From positions 12,648,001 to 12,712,000 of the forward strand of contig NC_061482.1 in NCBI RefSeq assembly GCF_022581195.2: a stretch of 64,000 nt of DNA, read 5' to 3'. The notes beneath the pieces are model-generated. The model saw only the letters and a list, made by a program, of their open reading frames with translations, did no database searches and was not told the origin of the DNA. This DNA is from Helicoverpa zea (taxonomy: Eukaryota; Arthropoda; Insecta; Lepidoptera; Noctuidae). Position 1 is the first letter of the stretch. Each line of letters opens with the position of its first letter. The position numbers and the translations under genes were made by a program. Of this stretch, positions 1 through 9,806 are shown one piece after another.

Positions 1-11
1 CGGTAGACAAC

Positions 12-881
12 ATGGGCAACATGGGTGTGGGAGCTGTGGAATACAAGATGCCACAAGGCATGATGTTGGACAATTTAGAGGACTGTTGGCCCCAGTGGCA
101 ACGATTCAAACAAAGTTTTAAAATTTTTCTCATGGCTGCTGGGTTTGAGAAAATTACGGAGACAAGGAAGGCGGCCATTTTACTTAACTGCATTGGGCAG
201 CAGGCGCAGGAGCTATATTTTAACGTGCTGAAGACAAATGAAGAAAAAATAAAGCTTGAAGAAATTTTACTAATATTTGATGAGTATTTCAAGCCCAAGC
301 AAAGTGAGGTTATTAACAGTTACAATTTTAACAAAAGAAATCAGCAAGATGGCGAATCGTTTGACGCATTCTACACGGTAATTAGAAAACTCACTGAGAA
401 TTGCAATTTCGGTGAACAAAAGGATAGAATGCTGCGAGACAGAATTGTCATTGGTGTACGGGATCAAAGGCTCCAACAGAAACTTTTAGAAGTGAAGGAC
501 TTAACAGTAATGCGAGCAGTGGATATCTGCCGAGCTGGAGAACTATCAAGAGAGCACATCAAGATGCTGAGCAACACAGAAGTTCAACAGGTGCACGGAG
601 CAAAAACAACGACTCAGCCGGCTTCAGCAGAGGAGGGGAAAGTTAAGTATCCGTTTAATAGAGATAGGTCATATATTAAAAGTAATCGTCAGTATAATAG
701 CACATATTATCTTTGTAAGAAATGTAACTCAGAACATGGACCGAGGCAATGCCCCGCCTATGGTAAAACATGTACCAAATGTAAAAAAATGAATCACTTT
801 GCTCGTGGTTGCACTGCATCACATAATAAGGTCAATAACATTAATTTTGACACATCTGACAATAAAATACATGATTTGTGA
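12..881 (+). CDS. gag: gag polyprotein of Ty3/gypsy element
   Basis: This is the nucleocapsid/capsid-like protein, 289 residues from the first ATG seen; the true start could lie further left. It carries a retrotransposon-gag region (about residues 25-180, with YFKPKQSE and FDAFYTVIRKL-type blocks) and two C-terminal zinc knuckles. The first is Cx2Cx3Hx4C (CKKCNSEHGPRQC) and the second is Cx2Cx4Hx4C (CTKCKKMNHFARGC). The frame ends at TGA 879-881. The following pol codons are in the same frame and stay open to the LINE insertion, so gag and pol are separated only by this stop. The stop is either a mutation or a readthrough site. Confidence 0.9.
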   Translation: MGNMGVGAVEYKMPQGMMLDNLEDCWPQWQRFKQSFKIFLMAAGFEKITETRKAAILLNCIGQQAQELYFNVLKTNEEKIKLEEILLIFDEYFKPKQSEVINSYNFNKRNQQDGESFDAFYTVIRKLTENCNFGEQKDRMLRDRIVIGVRDQRLQQKLLEVKDLTVMRAVDICRAGELSREHIKMLSNTEVQQVHGAKTTTQPASAEEGKVKYPFNRDRSYIKSNRQYNSTYYLCKKCNSEHGPRQCPAYGKTCTKCKKMNHFARGCTASHNKVNNINFDTSDNKIHDL

Positions 882-951
882 CTAGTAGCCTTAATTAATC
901 TTAAAACAAATGAATGGACAGAAACTATACGTGTTAATAATAAAAGAGTCA

Positions 952-1515
952 AAGGTACCGTACTACAAGTATGCGCCCGACCCAGTTCTCGAAAAGGACC
1001 ATATCACGTTGTACTGGGATCGATCTATCATCACTGACAGGACTATTGTAGCCAATAAGCCTGATATTGTGGTGATAGATCGATCAGCGCGCCGCGCGAT
1101 GATAGTCGATGTCGCCGTTCCGCATGACGAGAACCTTGTGAAAGCTGAGAAAGAGAAACAAATAAAGTATCTCGACTTAGCGCACGAGGTTGTCGCCATG
1201 TGGAGTGTCGACACGGCTGTTGTTGTGCCGATTGTCGTTACGGCCAATGGTTTAATAGCCAAGAGCCTCGACGAACACCTCAGGAGGCTCTCGTTGGGCG
1301 GCTGGATCAAGGGACTGATTCAGAAGGCAGTACTCCTTGATACGGCACGTATTGTGAGGAGGTTTCTGTCTCTGGGACCCTAACCACCGGTACCTTGGAC
1401 CCTGTGCCCGATATCGGTGGCAACCTATTTTTTATATTTTTAAATGTTTTTCATTTTTATATTTAATATTTAAAAATGTAAATTATATGCTTGAAAATAA
1501 ACTAATCACCTAAAA
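952..1515 (+). mobile_element. 5'-truncated LINE with PD..D endonuclease end, nested in gypsy protease
   Basis: The open frame up to 1383 encodes the last ~140 residues of a LINE of the restriction-like-endonuclease type (R2/R4/Dong-like). Seen motifs are YWDRSIITDR, then KPDIVVIDRSARRAMIVDVA (PD-x12-D catalytic pattern), and a tail ending IVRRFLSLGP before TAA. An AT-rich 3' UTR and an A-run follow. The 10-bp sequence AAAAGAGTCA flanks the insert at 942-951 and 1516-1525, a clear target-site duplication. Removing the insert puts the gypsy protease back in one frame. The exact LINE family is uncertain. Confidence 0.85.
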
Positions 1516-1956
1516 AAAAGAGTCAGTTTTAAATGTGACACGGGGGCTCAGATTAACGTCTTGAGTTTTGGAGATGTGATGAAAATTGTCGATGATGAAA
1601 CAAATATTAAGTTATCTGAGACAAAAACTGTAATAGAGGTCTTTGGTGGGGGCAAAATTTATCCTTTAGGTAAAGTACAATTAAAGATTTTTAATAATGA
1701 GGAGAATTTTTTTTTAACTGAATTCATAGTAATTAATAAAAAGGTCAAACCTATTCTGGGCTTGGGGTCTCTGTGTCAACTGGGATTTATAAAAGAGAAC
1801 AATGTTCATACTCTTAATAGTTTAAGTAATAAAGATGTAATTATTAATAAGAACCGCAAACTGTTTCAGGGTGTTGGTGAATTTAAGAGTCCATTGCAGC
1901 TGCGCATTCAACCAGGTGCGGAGCCTGTGGTGAGACCGCCTCGTTCGTGTGCCTAA
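1516..1956 (+). pseudogene. pol: Aspartic protease and linker of gypsy pol (broken)
   Basis: The frame resumes immediately after the LINE. It shows the retropepsin active-site motif DTGA (codons 1537-1548), followed by a typical short protease fold ending about residue 85 (PILGLGSLCQLGF). A linker with proline and arginine residues leads to the RT. The frame ends at TAA 1954-1956. The RT continues in another frame from about 1945, so a 1-nt insertion in the run cgttcgtg near 1944 is the simplest explanation. The N-terminal protease codons lie before the LINE, in the gag frame. Confidence 0.8.
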
Positions 1957-3259
1957 TGCACTCATGGAACGACTCGCAGACAAGTTGGAAGCTCTGGTGA
2001 AGCACAAAGTCATTGCAAAGGTAGAACACCCCAAGAATTTTGTAAGCAACTTAGTTATTGTAGAGAAAAAGGATGGTTCTTTAGGAATATGTCTAGATCC
2101 CAAAGATTTAAACAAGGTTTTACTGAGAGAGTATCATTTAATTCCTACATTAGAAGAAATTGTATCCAAGTTATGTAACAAAAAGTATTTCTCAGTTCTA
2201 GATCTTTCCGATGGATTTTATAATATTAAGTTAACTGAAGATTCTTCTGACTATTGTTGTTTTAACAGCCCGTATGGCTGTTTTAAATTTCTGCGTTTGC
2301 CTTTTGGTCTATCTATTGCACCTGAAATTTTTCAAAAATATAGTGAATCAGCCTTTGGTGACATACCTGGAGTAGTAGTTTACTGTGATGATTTATTAAT
2401 ATGTGGGGAGAATGAACGCGAGCATGATGATATTTTAAACAAAGTCTTTCAAAGAGCGAAAGAACATAATGTTCGTTTTAATAGTGATAAATTTCAGTAT
2501 AAACTTAAGGAGGTTAAATATTTTGGTCATATTTTCTCTGAAAATGGCATGAAAATTGACCCTGAACGAGTGAATGCCATTGTTAATATGAAAACTCCAA
2601 AGAATAAAAAGGAATTACAAATATTCCTTGGTATGGTCAATTACTTGCGAAAATTTATTCCTAACATGGCTAATGTTGCATCATGCTTACAGCAATTATT
2701 AAAAAAAGATATTGATTGGTTATGGACTGTTGTCCATGATAATGTTTTTGCTAATATTAAGAAAATGCTTACACAGGCCCCAGTTTTACAAAATTTCAAT
2801 AATAACCTGCCCATAGTAATTCAGTGTGATGCATCTCAAGAAGGTCTTGGATGCTGTCTTTTACAAAACAACAAACCTGTCTCATTTGCTTCAAGAAGCT
2901 TAACTTCTGCGGAAAGGAATTTCTCTCAAATTGAAAAAGAACTTTTAAGTATAGTCTGGGCTACAAAGAAATTTCACTATTATATTTATGGCCGCAAGGT
3001 CACTGTTTACAATGACCATAAACCATTAGAAAGCCTTTTAAAAAAACATTTGCATGAAATCCCATCTCCTAGATTACAGAGACTGAAACTTAAATTATTA
3101 AAATATAATATTGAGTTCAAGTACCTACAAGGTAAATTTTTGTACATTGCTGACCTTTTATCTAGATCTTATCAAAAATGTGAAAATATAGATGAAACAT
3201 ATATGCATGAGGTTATACACTGTATTGGTTTATCTAAAAATTTAGAATGTACCTACTGA
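1949..3259 (+). CDS. pol: Reverse transcriptase and RNase H of gypsy pol
   Basis: This frame copies element RNA into DNA. The RT domain spans about residues 1-190, with VIVEKKDGS, a LDLSDGFYNIKL block (first catalytic Asp), LPFGLSIAPEIFQK, and YCDD in place of the usual YIDD/YVDD catalytic box. A connection leads to RNase H at about residues 290-410: QCDASQEGLG (D), QIEKELLSIVWA (E), YNDHKPLESL (D) and YIADLLSRS (D), so the acidic catalytic set looks complete. The ATG at 1949 is only where the frame opens; the natural product is a pol polyprotein. The frame ends at 3259, before the integrase. Confidence 0.92.
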   Translation: MPNALMERLADKLEALVKHKVIAKVEHPKNFVSNLVIVEKKDGSLGICLDPKDLNKVLLREYHLIPTLEEIVSKLCNKKYFSVLDLSDGFYNIKLTEDSSDYCCFNSPYGCFKFLRLPFGLSIAPEIFQKYSESAFGDIPGVVVYCDDLLICGENEREHDDILNKVFQRAKEHNVRFNSDKFQYKLKEVKYFGHIFSENGMKIDPERVNAIVNMKTPKNKKELQIFLGMVNYLRKFIPNMANVASCLQQLLKKDIDWLWTVVHDNVFANIKKMLTQAPVLQNFNNNLPIVIQCDASQEGLGCCLLQNNKPVSFASRSLTSAERNFSQIEKELLSIVWATKKFHYYIYGRKVTVYNDHKPLESLLKKHLHEIPSPRLQRLKLKLLKYNIEFKYLQGKFLYIADLLSRSYQKCENIDETYMHEVIHCIGLSKNLECTY

Positions 3260-4211
3260 TGAACAGAAAAAGCAATTGATAGAACTAAGCAAGTTCTGAT
3301 GATAGTGAATTATTAAAATTAAGAGAATTTATTAAAAATGGTTGGCCCACAACCAAACATATAACAGATAATTTGCAAAGCTATTATAAGTTCATATTGA
3401 GGAATTTGTAAAGAAATGTTATCCTTGTCAAATGTATCAAAACAATAATGTTAAGGAACCATTACTGCCTCATTGTATACCTGATCTACCCTTCTCTAAA
3501 TTAGGTATAGATATTATGGACTTCAAAAACAAAGCATATCTAGTTATTTATGATTATTTTTCTAAGTGGTTGGATATTAAGTATGTCACTAGTAAATCAG
3601 CAAAATGTGTTATTAATGTTCTCATTGATGTTTTTTCTAACTTTGGAATCCCAAGTGAAATAGTGGCGGATCATGTGCCTTTTGATTCCAGGGAATGTAG
3701 ACAATTTGCCTTGGACTGGGGATTCAAATTTACTTTTTCAAGCCCTAGATATCCCCAATCAAACGGTCTAGCTGAACGAGCAGTTCAAATTGCTAAAAAA
3801 ATGTTATTAAAATGTTATGAGGATAAAACTGATTATAGATTAGCTTTATTAATGTATAGAGCGTCACCAGTAGCTGATACCAACTTAACACCTAGTGAAC
3901 TATTAATGAATAGAAACTTAAGAACTAAAAGAATTGTACCTGCACAGTATTTGAAACCAAAAGGTTATGAAAATAAGTTGCATCATTTTGACAAATCTAT
4001 AAATAGAAATTTGAAAAACTACAATAAAACAAGTAGATTTAAGAACGAATTTTATGTTAATCAAAATGTTTGGTTTAAAAAGGATGTAAATGATAAGTTG
4101 TGGTTACCTGGAGTTATTGTAAAATCACATGGGTTCAGATCTTATGATATAGTAGATAAGAAAAACAATGTAAAATATACCAGAACCTCCTTTCACATTA
4201 GACCTGCATAG
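3260..4211 (+). pseudogene. pol: Integrase of gypsy pol, N-terminal deletion
   Basis: The DDE core and C-terminal end are readable from about 3393 to 4211. Visible residues are GIDIMDF (first D), ADHVPFDS (second D, with the usual DNGP changed) and SNGLAERAVQ (E). The region 3260-3393 carries in-frame stops. The text then jumps from the end of the RT linker straight to the CYPC cysteine pair, so the histidine half of the HHCC zinc finger and the intervening residues are missing. This is an internal deletion of a few hundred bases. The copy cannot make a complete integrase. Confidence 0.85.
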
Positions 4212-4336
4212 GCTTTGTGCTTCAGTGGGGAAGGCTCACCGCGGTTGGTTGAATGGGCAGTTTCAAAGGATTGGATAAGATTGGTATTGTTTAGAAATCC
4301 AAATAAATTGTTAAAAAACTTGTTTTTAAAGGGGGA

Positions 4337-4580
4337 TGATGTAGCGGAGTGTATCCAAACACAAAAATCTGACATTGACATTTATTAAATATTTTATGAA
4401 ACGCTTCCGCCTCCACCAACCCTTTTTCTCTCTGGCCAGCGCTCGCCTGCACGGCCATATCGTTCTCTGCGTATTTTATATTAAATTAGCAATTAGCAAT
4501 AAGTACATTTAAGTGCAGTGTAATAATAAAATAAACAACATAAAAACATCAATACTATTTTATTGTTCGACATCATTACA
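4337..4580 (+). repeat. 3' LTR of gypsy element with upstream polypurine tract
   Basis: A polypurine tract AAAGGGGGA (4328-4336) precedes a stretch starting TGATGTAGCGG and ending ACATCATTACA, which have short inverted-repeat ends. It holds an AATAAAATAAA polyadenylation-like signal near 4527. The left edge could be 4337 or 4340. The 5' LTR is not in the window, so the pair cannot be compared. Confidence 0.65.
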
Positions 4581-5084
4581 GTGACAACTATTCGTATCAC
4601 TGAAAAGCTTTAGATAAATAACCTTTTTACAAAAAAATTAAACCGACTTCCCAAAACACTAAAAAGCAAAAAAAAAAACAAATTTTAGGTGCATCGGCCT
4701 AGAAATCGGTGGCAAAATTAACTTAGTAACATCCATTAGACACCGACTTCTAGGCTTTTCAATTTGCAAAATATGATTTTTGTTAATTTATATAATTTTC
4801 ATCTATAGTCGATAAGGTAAGAATATTAATTAAAATTTTCTAGAATTTTTCTCTACAGTCGATAAGGCAGGACTCGATGTTAATTTTATTTTCAATAATT
4901 ATCTTTAGCCGTTTTCTCTAATATTGACAAATTTTTGTATACTAAAGAGAATTTTGATTCTACAAAACAAATAATAGTTTTAAAACAAACTAAAAAGTAG
5001 AAAATAAATAATAGTTTAAAAAAACACGCTTTTTATAGAAAAACGAACTAAAAAATAGAAAATAAATTTTAATGAATTTAAATT
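4581..5084. other. AT-rich intergenic repeat debris
   Basis: No gene is seen. Two imperfect copies of a motif ending GTCGATAAGG occur near 4807-4819 and 4856-4868. A second imperfect direct repeat (AACTAAAAAGTAGAAAATAA) lies near 4988 and 5047. These look like old transposon remains. Confidence 0.5.
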
Positions 5085-5332
5085 AAGAAAAAAGTGTTAA
5101 AAATTTCAATGAATATAAATTAATAATAGTGTGAATTCAAAAAAAATATTTAAAAAAAGCGTGGGGTGCTTTTTAAGGTATTATCGAAATGAAAATCACT
5201 CTACTCATATCTGTCAATAAAATATTTTTAACTATTGACACCATGCACCCCACGCTTTTTTTTAAATATTTTTTTTTGTATTCACACTATTATTAATTTA
5301 TATTCATTGAAATTTTTAACACTATTTTCTTT
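5085..5332. mobile_element. Fold-back (palindromic) element
   Basis: The left arm 5085-5169 and right arm 5245-5332 are near-perfect reverse complements (about 85 nt each) around a 75-nt loop. The arms meet the loop at GCGTGGGGTGC and GCACCCCACGC. It has no coding capacity. It is a MITE or a pair of inverted fragments. Confidence 0.8.
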
Positions 5333-5430
5333 TTTATTGTTATTGCCATTTAACTTAAAATAAACTAAATATTAAACCACTTAAATAATTAGGATCATGA
5401 TTTGGATTAATTATGAAGGACTTCTGCCTT

Positions 5431-6017
5431 TTTTCATCAAATGACCCCCCGCTGTCGGTTAGCAGCGGTGAGGGTGTCAGACTCTTACTGACTGACCGTC
5501 GTGTTCTGTCGTAGGCCTTTTATGTACCAGGGCCGCGGTCTTTCGAACAATCTCTCAGCCCCGGCAGACCTTGGCCCTGATGGGCCCCGCTGGGGTTGCT
5601 GACATCACTTTGAGGAGCGCATGGAACAACGCGCGCCACCGACAAGGTGCTGTTGCCTAAAAATAGACATGAGCGAGCCACCCGAACTCACCGCCCACAG
5701 ACGTCCACGCCTACGGTGGCCTGGAGTCGTCTCGCGACACCCGGCGCCCGTGGTGTCTACCTGGTCCAGCGCGGCGGCCGGGATGAGAGGTGCGAACTCT
5801 CTGACGTTCCGCCGCCTCCTTCTCGAGCATGACTGCTTCGCAGAAGGAGGCGGAGGCGGAGACCATGGCCTGACCCAGACCCGGACGCGAGAGGTCGCCG
5901 CCGCCTAAAGCCTCGACTAGGACCCGGCGATGCTCTTCCCACGCAGGCACTCCTGGACTGTGTGGTCCACCGTGTCCTCGGGGCTGTTCTTACAATGCTG
6001 ACACCCGGGCGCCTCAC
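5431..6017 (-). mobile_element. 5'-truncated R1-like LINE end
   Basis: On the minus strand the GC-rich insert starts inside a CCHC finger (CQHCKNSPEDTVDHTVQEC) and continues with WEEHRRVLVEAL and SFCEAVMLEKE. This is the C-terminal tail I associate with R1/I-group LINEs of Lepidoptera. A 1-nt frame break follows the finger. The insert ends in an A-run. AAGGACTTCTGCCTT flanks it at 5416-5430 and 6018-6032, a 15-bp target-site duplication. Confidence 0.85.
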
Positions 6018-6032
6018 AAGGACTTCTGCCTT

Positions 6033-6511
6033 AAAAATCCACTAGTTTTTGCATATAAATGTTAAGGAAAGTCATGTTAAAAATATAACATAAAATAAAA
6101 TTAAGAATGGCTGTCTCTGATTGGTCAAAGCGTGTCACGCCACGCGTACTTCCATCCCCGCCCTCGCACCGCGTAAAATACAGCTTTATTATCAAATTGC
6201 CCAACTGTCATGTAGCAATATAATAATGCCCGTGCAATGTGATAAATAATGAAGTTAAGATAGTTATTAATCACTTGGCCCGATAAAGCTAGACATTATT
6301 CATAATGCTCGGGCATTATTTATAATGCCCGAATTAATCACATGGTCCACAACATATATACTCAACTACTAAAACAGTTAAGAGGCTTAAATCGGTCCCG
6401 TTTGCCCATAATATGTGAATCTCTTTTTAAAAAGAGGTATGTTTGATATATTTTTTTCTGTTATAAAAGTTACCTACCTAATCATGTTTTGAAGTCTAAC
6501 AAAATAAGGTT
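6033..6511. other. Intergenic, palindromic repeat remains
   Basis: No gene is seen. Several inverted copies of a GCCCG/CGGGC plus ATTATT motif at 6225-6345 suggest a MITE remnant. Confidence 0.4.
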
Positions 6512-6713
6512 CTTTTTTTTTTTTTTTTTCTTCACACACGGTCGGTTAGTCCCATAGTAAGTTATTAATTAACTTGTGTTATGGGTGATAACACAACTAG
6601 ACCACGGCTAACAAGCATGCTCATCACACAAATGTCGACCGAGCCGGGAATCGAACCCGGGACCTCAGGTTCGGCAGTCCGGCATGGTGACCATTGCGCC
6701 ATCGAGGTCGTCG
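6512..6713 (-). mobile_element. tRNA-derived SINE
   Basis: Read on the minus strand, a tRNA-like head has an A box (TGGCGCAATGG) and a B box (GGTTCGATTCC). About 110 nt of body and a poly(A) tail follow, seen as poly(T) at 6513-6529. It is not a functional tRNA gene. Confidence 0.85.
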
Positions 6714-7510
6714 AAGGTTTATATCATGAACTTTCAGGTAACCAAGTTGTATTTTGATCCGTTTTGTATTTACTGAGAAAAATTGAGATCCTTAGCGCCA
6801 ACATTTCCAATCCGTCCTCTTAACGCTAGAAGCTAGGTAATCGTGTAAATACCGCTTTACCCCTAAATCTAAATATTTCAAAATTGACACAAGACTGAAA
6901 CAATAATTATTTTTTTCACATTACATTCTCAGTAACAGTTTTCTTTCCTTTAGTTATGCTTTTCATCGTGTTAGCAATTAATTATGCCTTTAATCGAAGG
7001 TAGTAATTTGTAAGATTATTATGTGGATCAAACTAGAACAATTCTAAGTATGTACAATAGATGATGGTATCGAATATGCATAATTATTTCAATTAAGGTA
7101 ACCAGCTCACCATTGCACAACAAGATTAAGGTCGGCTTGCAGTCTAACTAGAACTATTTAAATATCATTATCGTACATGTTCTCGGTTTACACAGCTTTT
7201 GTCTAGAAATGTAGTAATTATTTTCACAATTAGCCGAACCCAACATAGTTGGGAAAACATTTTTTTTTTTTTTTTGCTGTGGCAACATTATGAGCAGGTC
7301 GTGAAAAAACGGCTCTGCAGATAAATTTTATTCTAAAAATATAAATCTAGTGCTAATTTAAGTTAATTGTGCATTTAAAATAGATAAAACTATCAAATTA
7401 TTGTTAAACTTAGTTTTGTTCTCGTGTTCGTGACGACGTTTGCAATTTCAAACAAGTTTATAATCAGCTGTTCAATGTGCCGGCTGTCAAAAGGATAAAG
7501 TTTGAATATT
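6714..7510. other. Intergenic, SINE tail fragment
   Basis: No gene is seen. A fragment at 7233-7275 (CCCAACATAGTTGGGAAAA plus a T-run) matches the end of the SINE family also seen near 31310 and 39860. Confidence 0.45.
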
Positions 7511-8141
7511 ACTTCAAACCCGGGGAGTATAGTGTTTTTATTTTAATTACATTGTATTGTATAGTGTACACAACATTACACCAACAATACACGCAACCCA
7601 ACGCAATACACGGCTCATTGTTATGAGCTACTGTCATTGCATTGCACACCGGCATAGTTAGTGTCTCATTCTGCCTTCAACTTGTGAAAACAGAATTGAA
7701 GACGATAACGCTCGCCTACAACACACAATAACATTACAAATTGCTCTGCCACCAATCAATTTTTCTGTAAAACCTTGACATTGCTGACCTACAAGATTGT
7801 ACTATTTGATTGACCTATTTACAAATTCCCAACTTTGTATAGTATATGTTGTTTGCCACACTTATGTTTTAGCCTAGCATTTTGCATAAATGTGTAATCA
7901 ATATCTAATTGTTGCGAACCTTCCATATCTCATACTTTCCACTTTCTTTATTTAAAAATAAATAAAAAACTTACCCTCCATTTTGATAAAAAAATATAAT
8001 CTTATAGTCCACTTCTATATTTTACAAATTTCATAAATCCCTATCCCTTTACAGTCTACTTCCTTTGTTCACTAACACACTCATCAACATCTTTAAAGCT
8101 ATTTTTTCACTTTTTAGATACTAACAATACAACAATTAGAG

Positions 8142-9806
8142 ATGATGACGCGCAGAGCCACAGTCAAAGACATGGAAGAAAAACTCAGAGCTACACTGAG
8201 GGAACTCGAGTCAACTAAAACCTTGTGCAAGCAGTTACTCCAAGAGAGAGATGACAGTGAAGTCGAAGTGAAGAACATAATCGACAAAAATACCTCCCTC
8301 AAGAGTGAGTTGGCCGAGCTGCACATGGATGTGCTCGACCAGCACACTCAGCTTCAACAAGAGATGTCCTCGTTCCATCAGTGCAGTGACACCCATGAAG
8401 TGGCTTTACAGCGCATCACAGAATTAGAACAGGAGTTATGTAATGCCCATAAGGCTATATCTATACTAGAATGTGGTAAGATTAGTGAACAGGTTACTAA
8501 CACTTGCAACCTTTTTGATGAGTTAGTTGCCTGTAGGTCAAACAAGTTGCCTTGTAAGTTAGCTGAAACTATTGATTTGACTGGTGATGATACCATTCCA
8601 ATATGTCCTGTAGTTATGAGTCATAATAAATTAAAAAAATATATTAAAATCAACAAGTTTATTAGACGGTCAAAGAGATATTTGAAAAAACAAAATCTCT
8701 TAAAATTAAACATTTTACTTAGAAAGGACCGTGTTAGCTTAACAAAGACACTAAGTTCCTGTACTGCTGAATTAGAATATTGTAAATCTATGTATGAGAT
8801 GGAAACTCAGCAGCTTCAACAAGATTTAAAATACAAGGAGTCTTTGCTAAAGGATATTTTTAGTAAATATGAGTCTTCTCAAGAACAACTAAGCAAGCGG
8901 TTATTTGAGGCAGTGGAGCTGATGGACCTGGTGAAGTCCAACACGGAGAGGTATGAGTCTCTGACAAATAGCCTTTCATGTGATGTTGCAAGCCAACCAT
9001 CACCTTCAATACCATTGTCTGAAATATCTGTGCCTACACCTGCTATAGAGAATATTCATATAAAAAAATTTAATACTTTGCTTTTCACAGATGCATTGGG
9101 TGCTGGCTTTGGAAAAATTTTACACAATTACCTTAGCCATCACTTTACCAATCACAGTTACCATGACATAACTTTTAAGCAAATTGTTGAGAAAATTGGC
9201 AGTACAAAATTAGATAGTAATTCTATAATAGTTCTGTTGTTAGGTAGTAGTTCTGGTACAACAAAAGAGGACATTGTGAAGGGTATTGACACCTTACTTA
9301 GTTTAAACATTGGAAAGTTAATGTTATGTGCTTTCCCTTATTCTGATAGTTTTTCAGAATACCAAAATAAGTGTATATTTAATTTAAATAATACATTACA
9401 CATGTTGACATGTTGTCATAGTGACAAACTTTTATTTTTTGATACTAATAAGTTTATTAGTGATTTTACTTTGATTAAGGGAGCTGTATCTGTTCCTGGT
9501 AGTTGTAGACATACTATTGCTATGTTGATAGCATATAATATTGACAATATTATATCTAATATAATGAAATGTAGGTTAGGGGACGAGGGTATGCTGTATA
9601 GTTATACTAACAGCACACTGATAGATTGTTGTATGATGACGTCATGTACGAAGGGGGGTCCACAAATACTATCTACCACCACTACCACCACCACCACCAA
9701 TATGTTAGAACATTCTAATCATATTGAACACGCCGGTGGCATAGATTCTTCTATGCAAGTTATATCATTTGTGGAGAAAACTCCTGATATAAATAATTTA
9801 AACTAA
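8142..9806 (+). CDS. LINE ORF1 protein: coiled coil plus putative SGNH-like domain
   Basis: This intact 554-residue ORF has an in-frame TAG at 8115, which sets the first ATG at 8142. Residues about 5-110 and 200-280 have heptad-rich, Glu/Lys/Leu-rich sequence typical of coiled coils, expected for an RNA-binding trimerising ORF1p. Residues about 310-480 start with a hydrophobic strand and FTDALGAGFG. They continue with an IIVLLLGSSSG strand and end with a GSCRHTIAML block. This layout resembles the esterase (SGNH) domain known in ORF1 of CR1/L2-type LINEs, but I do not see a clean catalytic triad. A short Thr run from an ACC repeat lies near residue 510. Confidence 0.8.
   Translation: MMTRRATVKDMEEKLRATLRELESTKTLCKQLLQERDDSEVEVKNIIDKNTSLKSELAELHMDVLDQHTQLQQEMSSFHQCSDTHEVALQRITELEQELCNAHKAISILECGKISEQVTNTCNLFDELVACRSNKLPCKLAETIDLTGDDTIPICPVVMSHNKLKKYIKINKFIRRSKRYLKKQNLLKLNILLRKDRVSLTKTLSSCTAELEYCKSMYEMETQQLQQDLKYKESLLKDIFSKYESSQEQLSKRLFEAVELMDLVKSNTERYESLTNSLSCDVASQPSPSIPLSEISVPTPAIENIHIKKFNTLLFTDALGAGFGKILHNYLSHHFTNHSYHDITFKQIVEKIGSTKLDSNSIIVLLLGSSSGTTKEDIVKGIDTLLSLNIGKLMLCAFPYSDSFSEYQNKCIFNLNNTLHMLTCCHSDKLLFFDTNKFISDFTLIKGAVSVPGSCRHTIAMLIAYNIDNIISNIMKCRLGDEGMLYSYTNSTLIDCCMMTSCTKGGPQILSTTTTTTTTNMLEHSNHIEHAGGIDSSMQVISFVEKTPDINNLN

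Larger units (their letters stand above)
1..4580 (+). mobile_element. Ty3/gypsy LTR retrotransposon, 5' part outside window
   Basis: The order gag, protease, reverse transcriptase, RNase H, integrase, then an LTR-like end defines a Ty3/gypsy (Metaviridae-type) element. Its 5' LTR lies left of the window. The gag has two zinc knuckles and the pol order is PR-RT-RH-IN, as in K02A2.6/mag-like insect elements; that clade call is from memory and tentative. The copy cannot move by itself: a LINE sits in the protease, the frame shifts between protease and RT, and the integrase lacks most of its zinc-binding region. Confidence 0.93.

Noticed and set aside
910..1383. 157-residue ORF as a host gene
   Set aside because: Codons before 952 belong to the gypsy element, and the rest is a LINE endonuclease tail flanked by AAAAGAGTCA repeats.
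5621..6017. Several overlapping GC-rich ORFs as possible genes
   Set aside because: They are frames of the truncated R1-like LINE, bounded by a target-site duplication.
6641..6713. tRNA-like sequence with A and B boxes
   Set aside because: It is the head of a SINE with a body and poly(A) tail; the same head occurs at 28855-28923, and the cloverleaf is degenerate.
8114..8596. Minus-strand ORFs under LINE ORF1
   Set aside because: They are shadows of the coiled-coil coding region.
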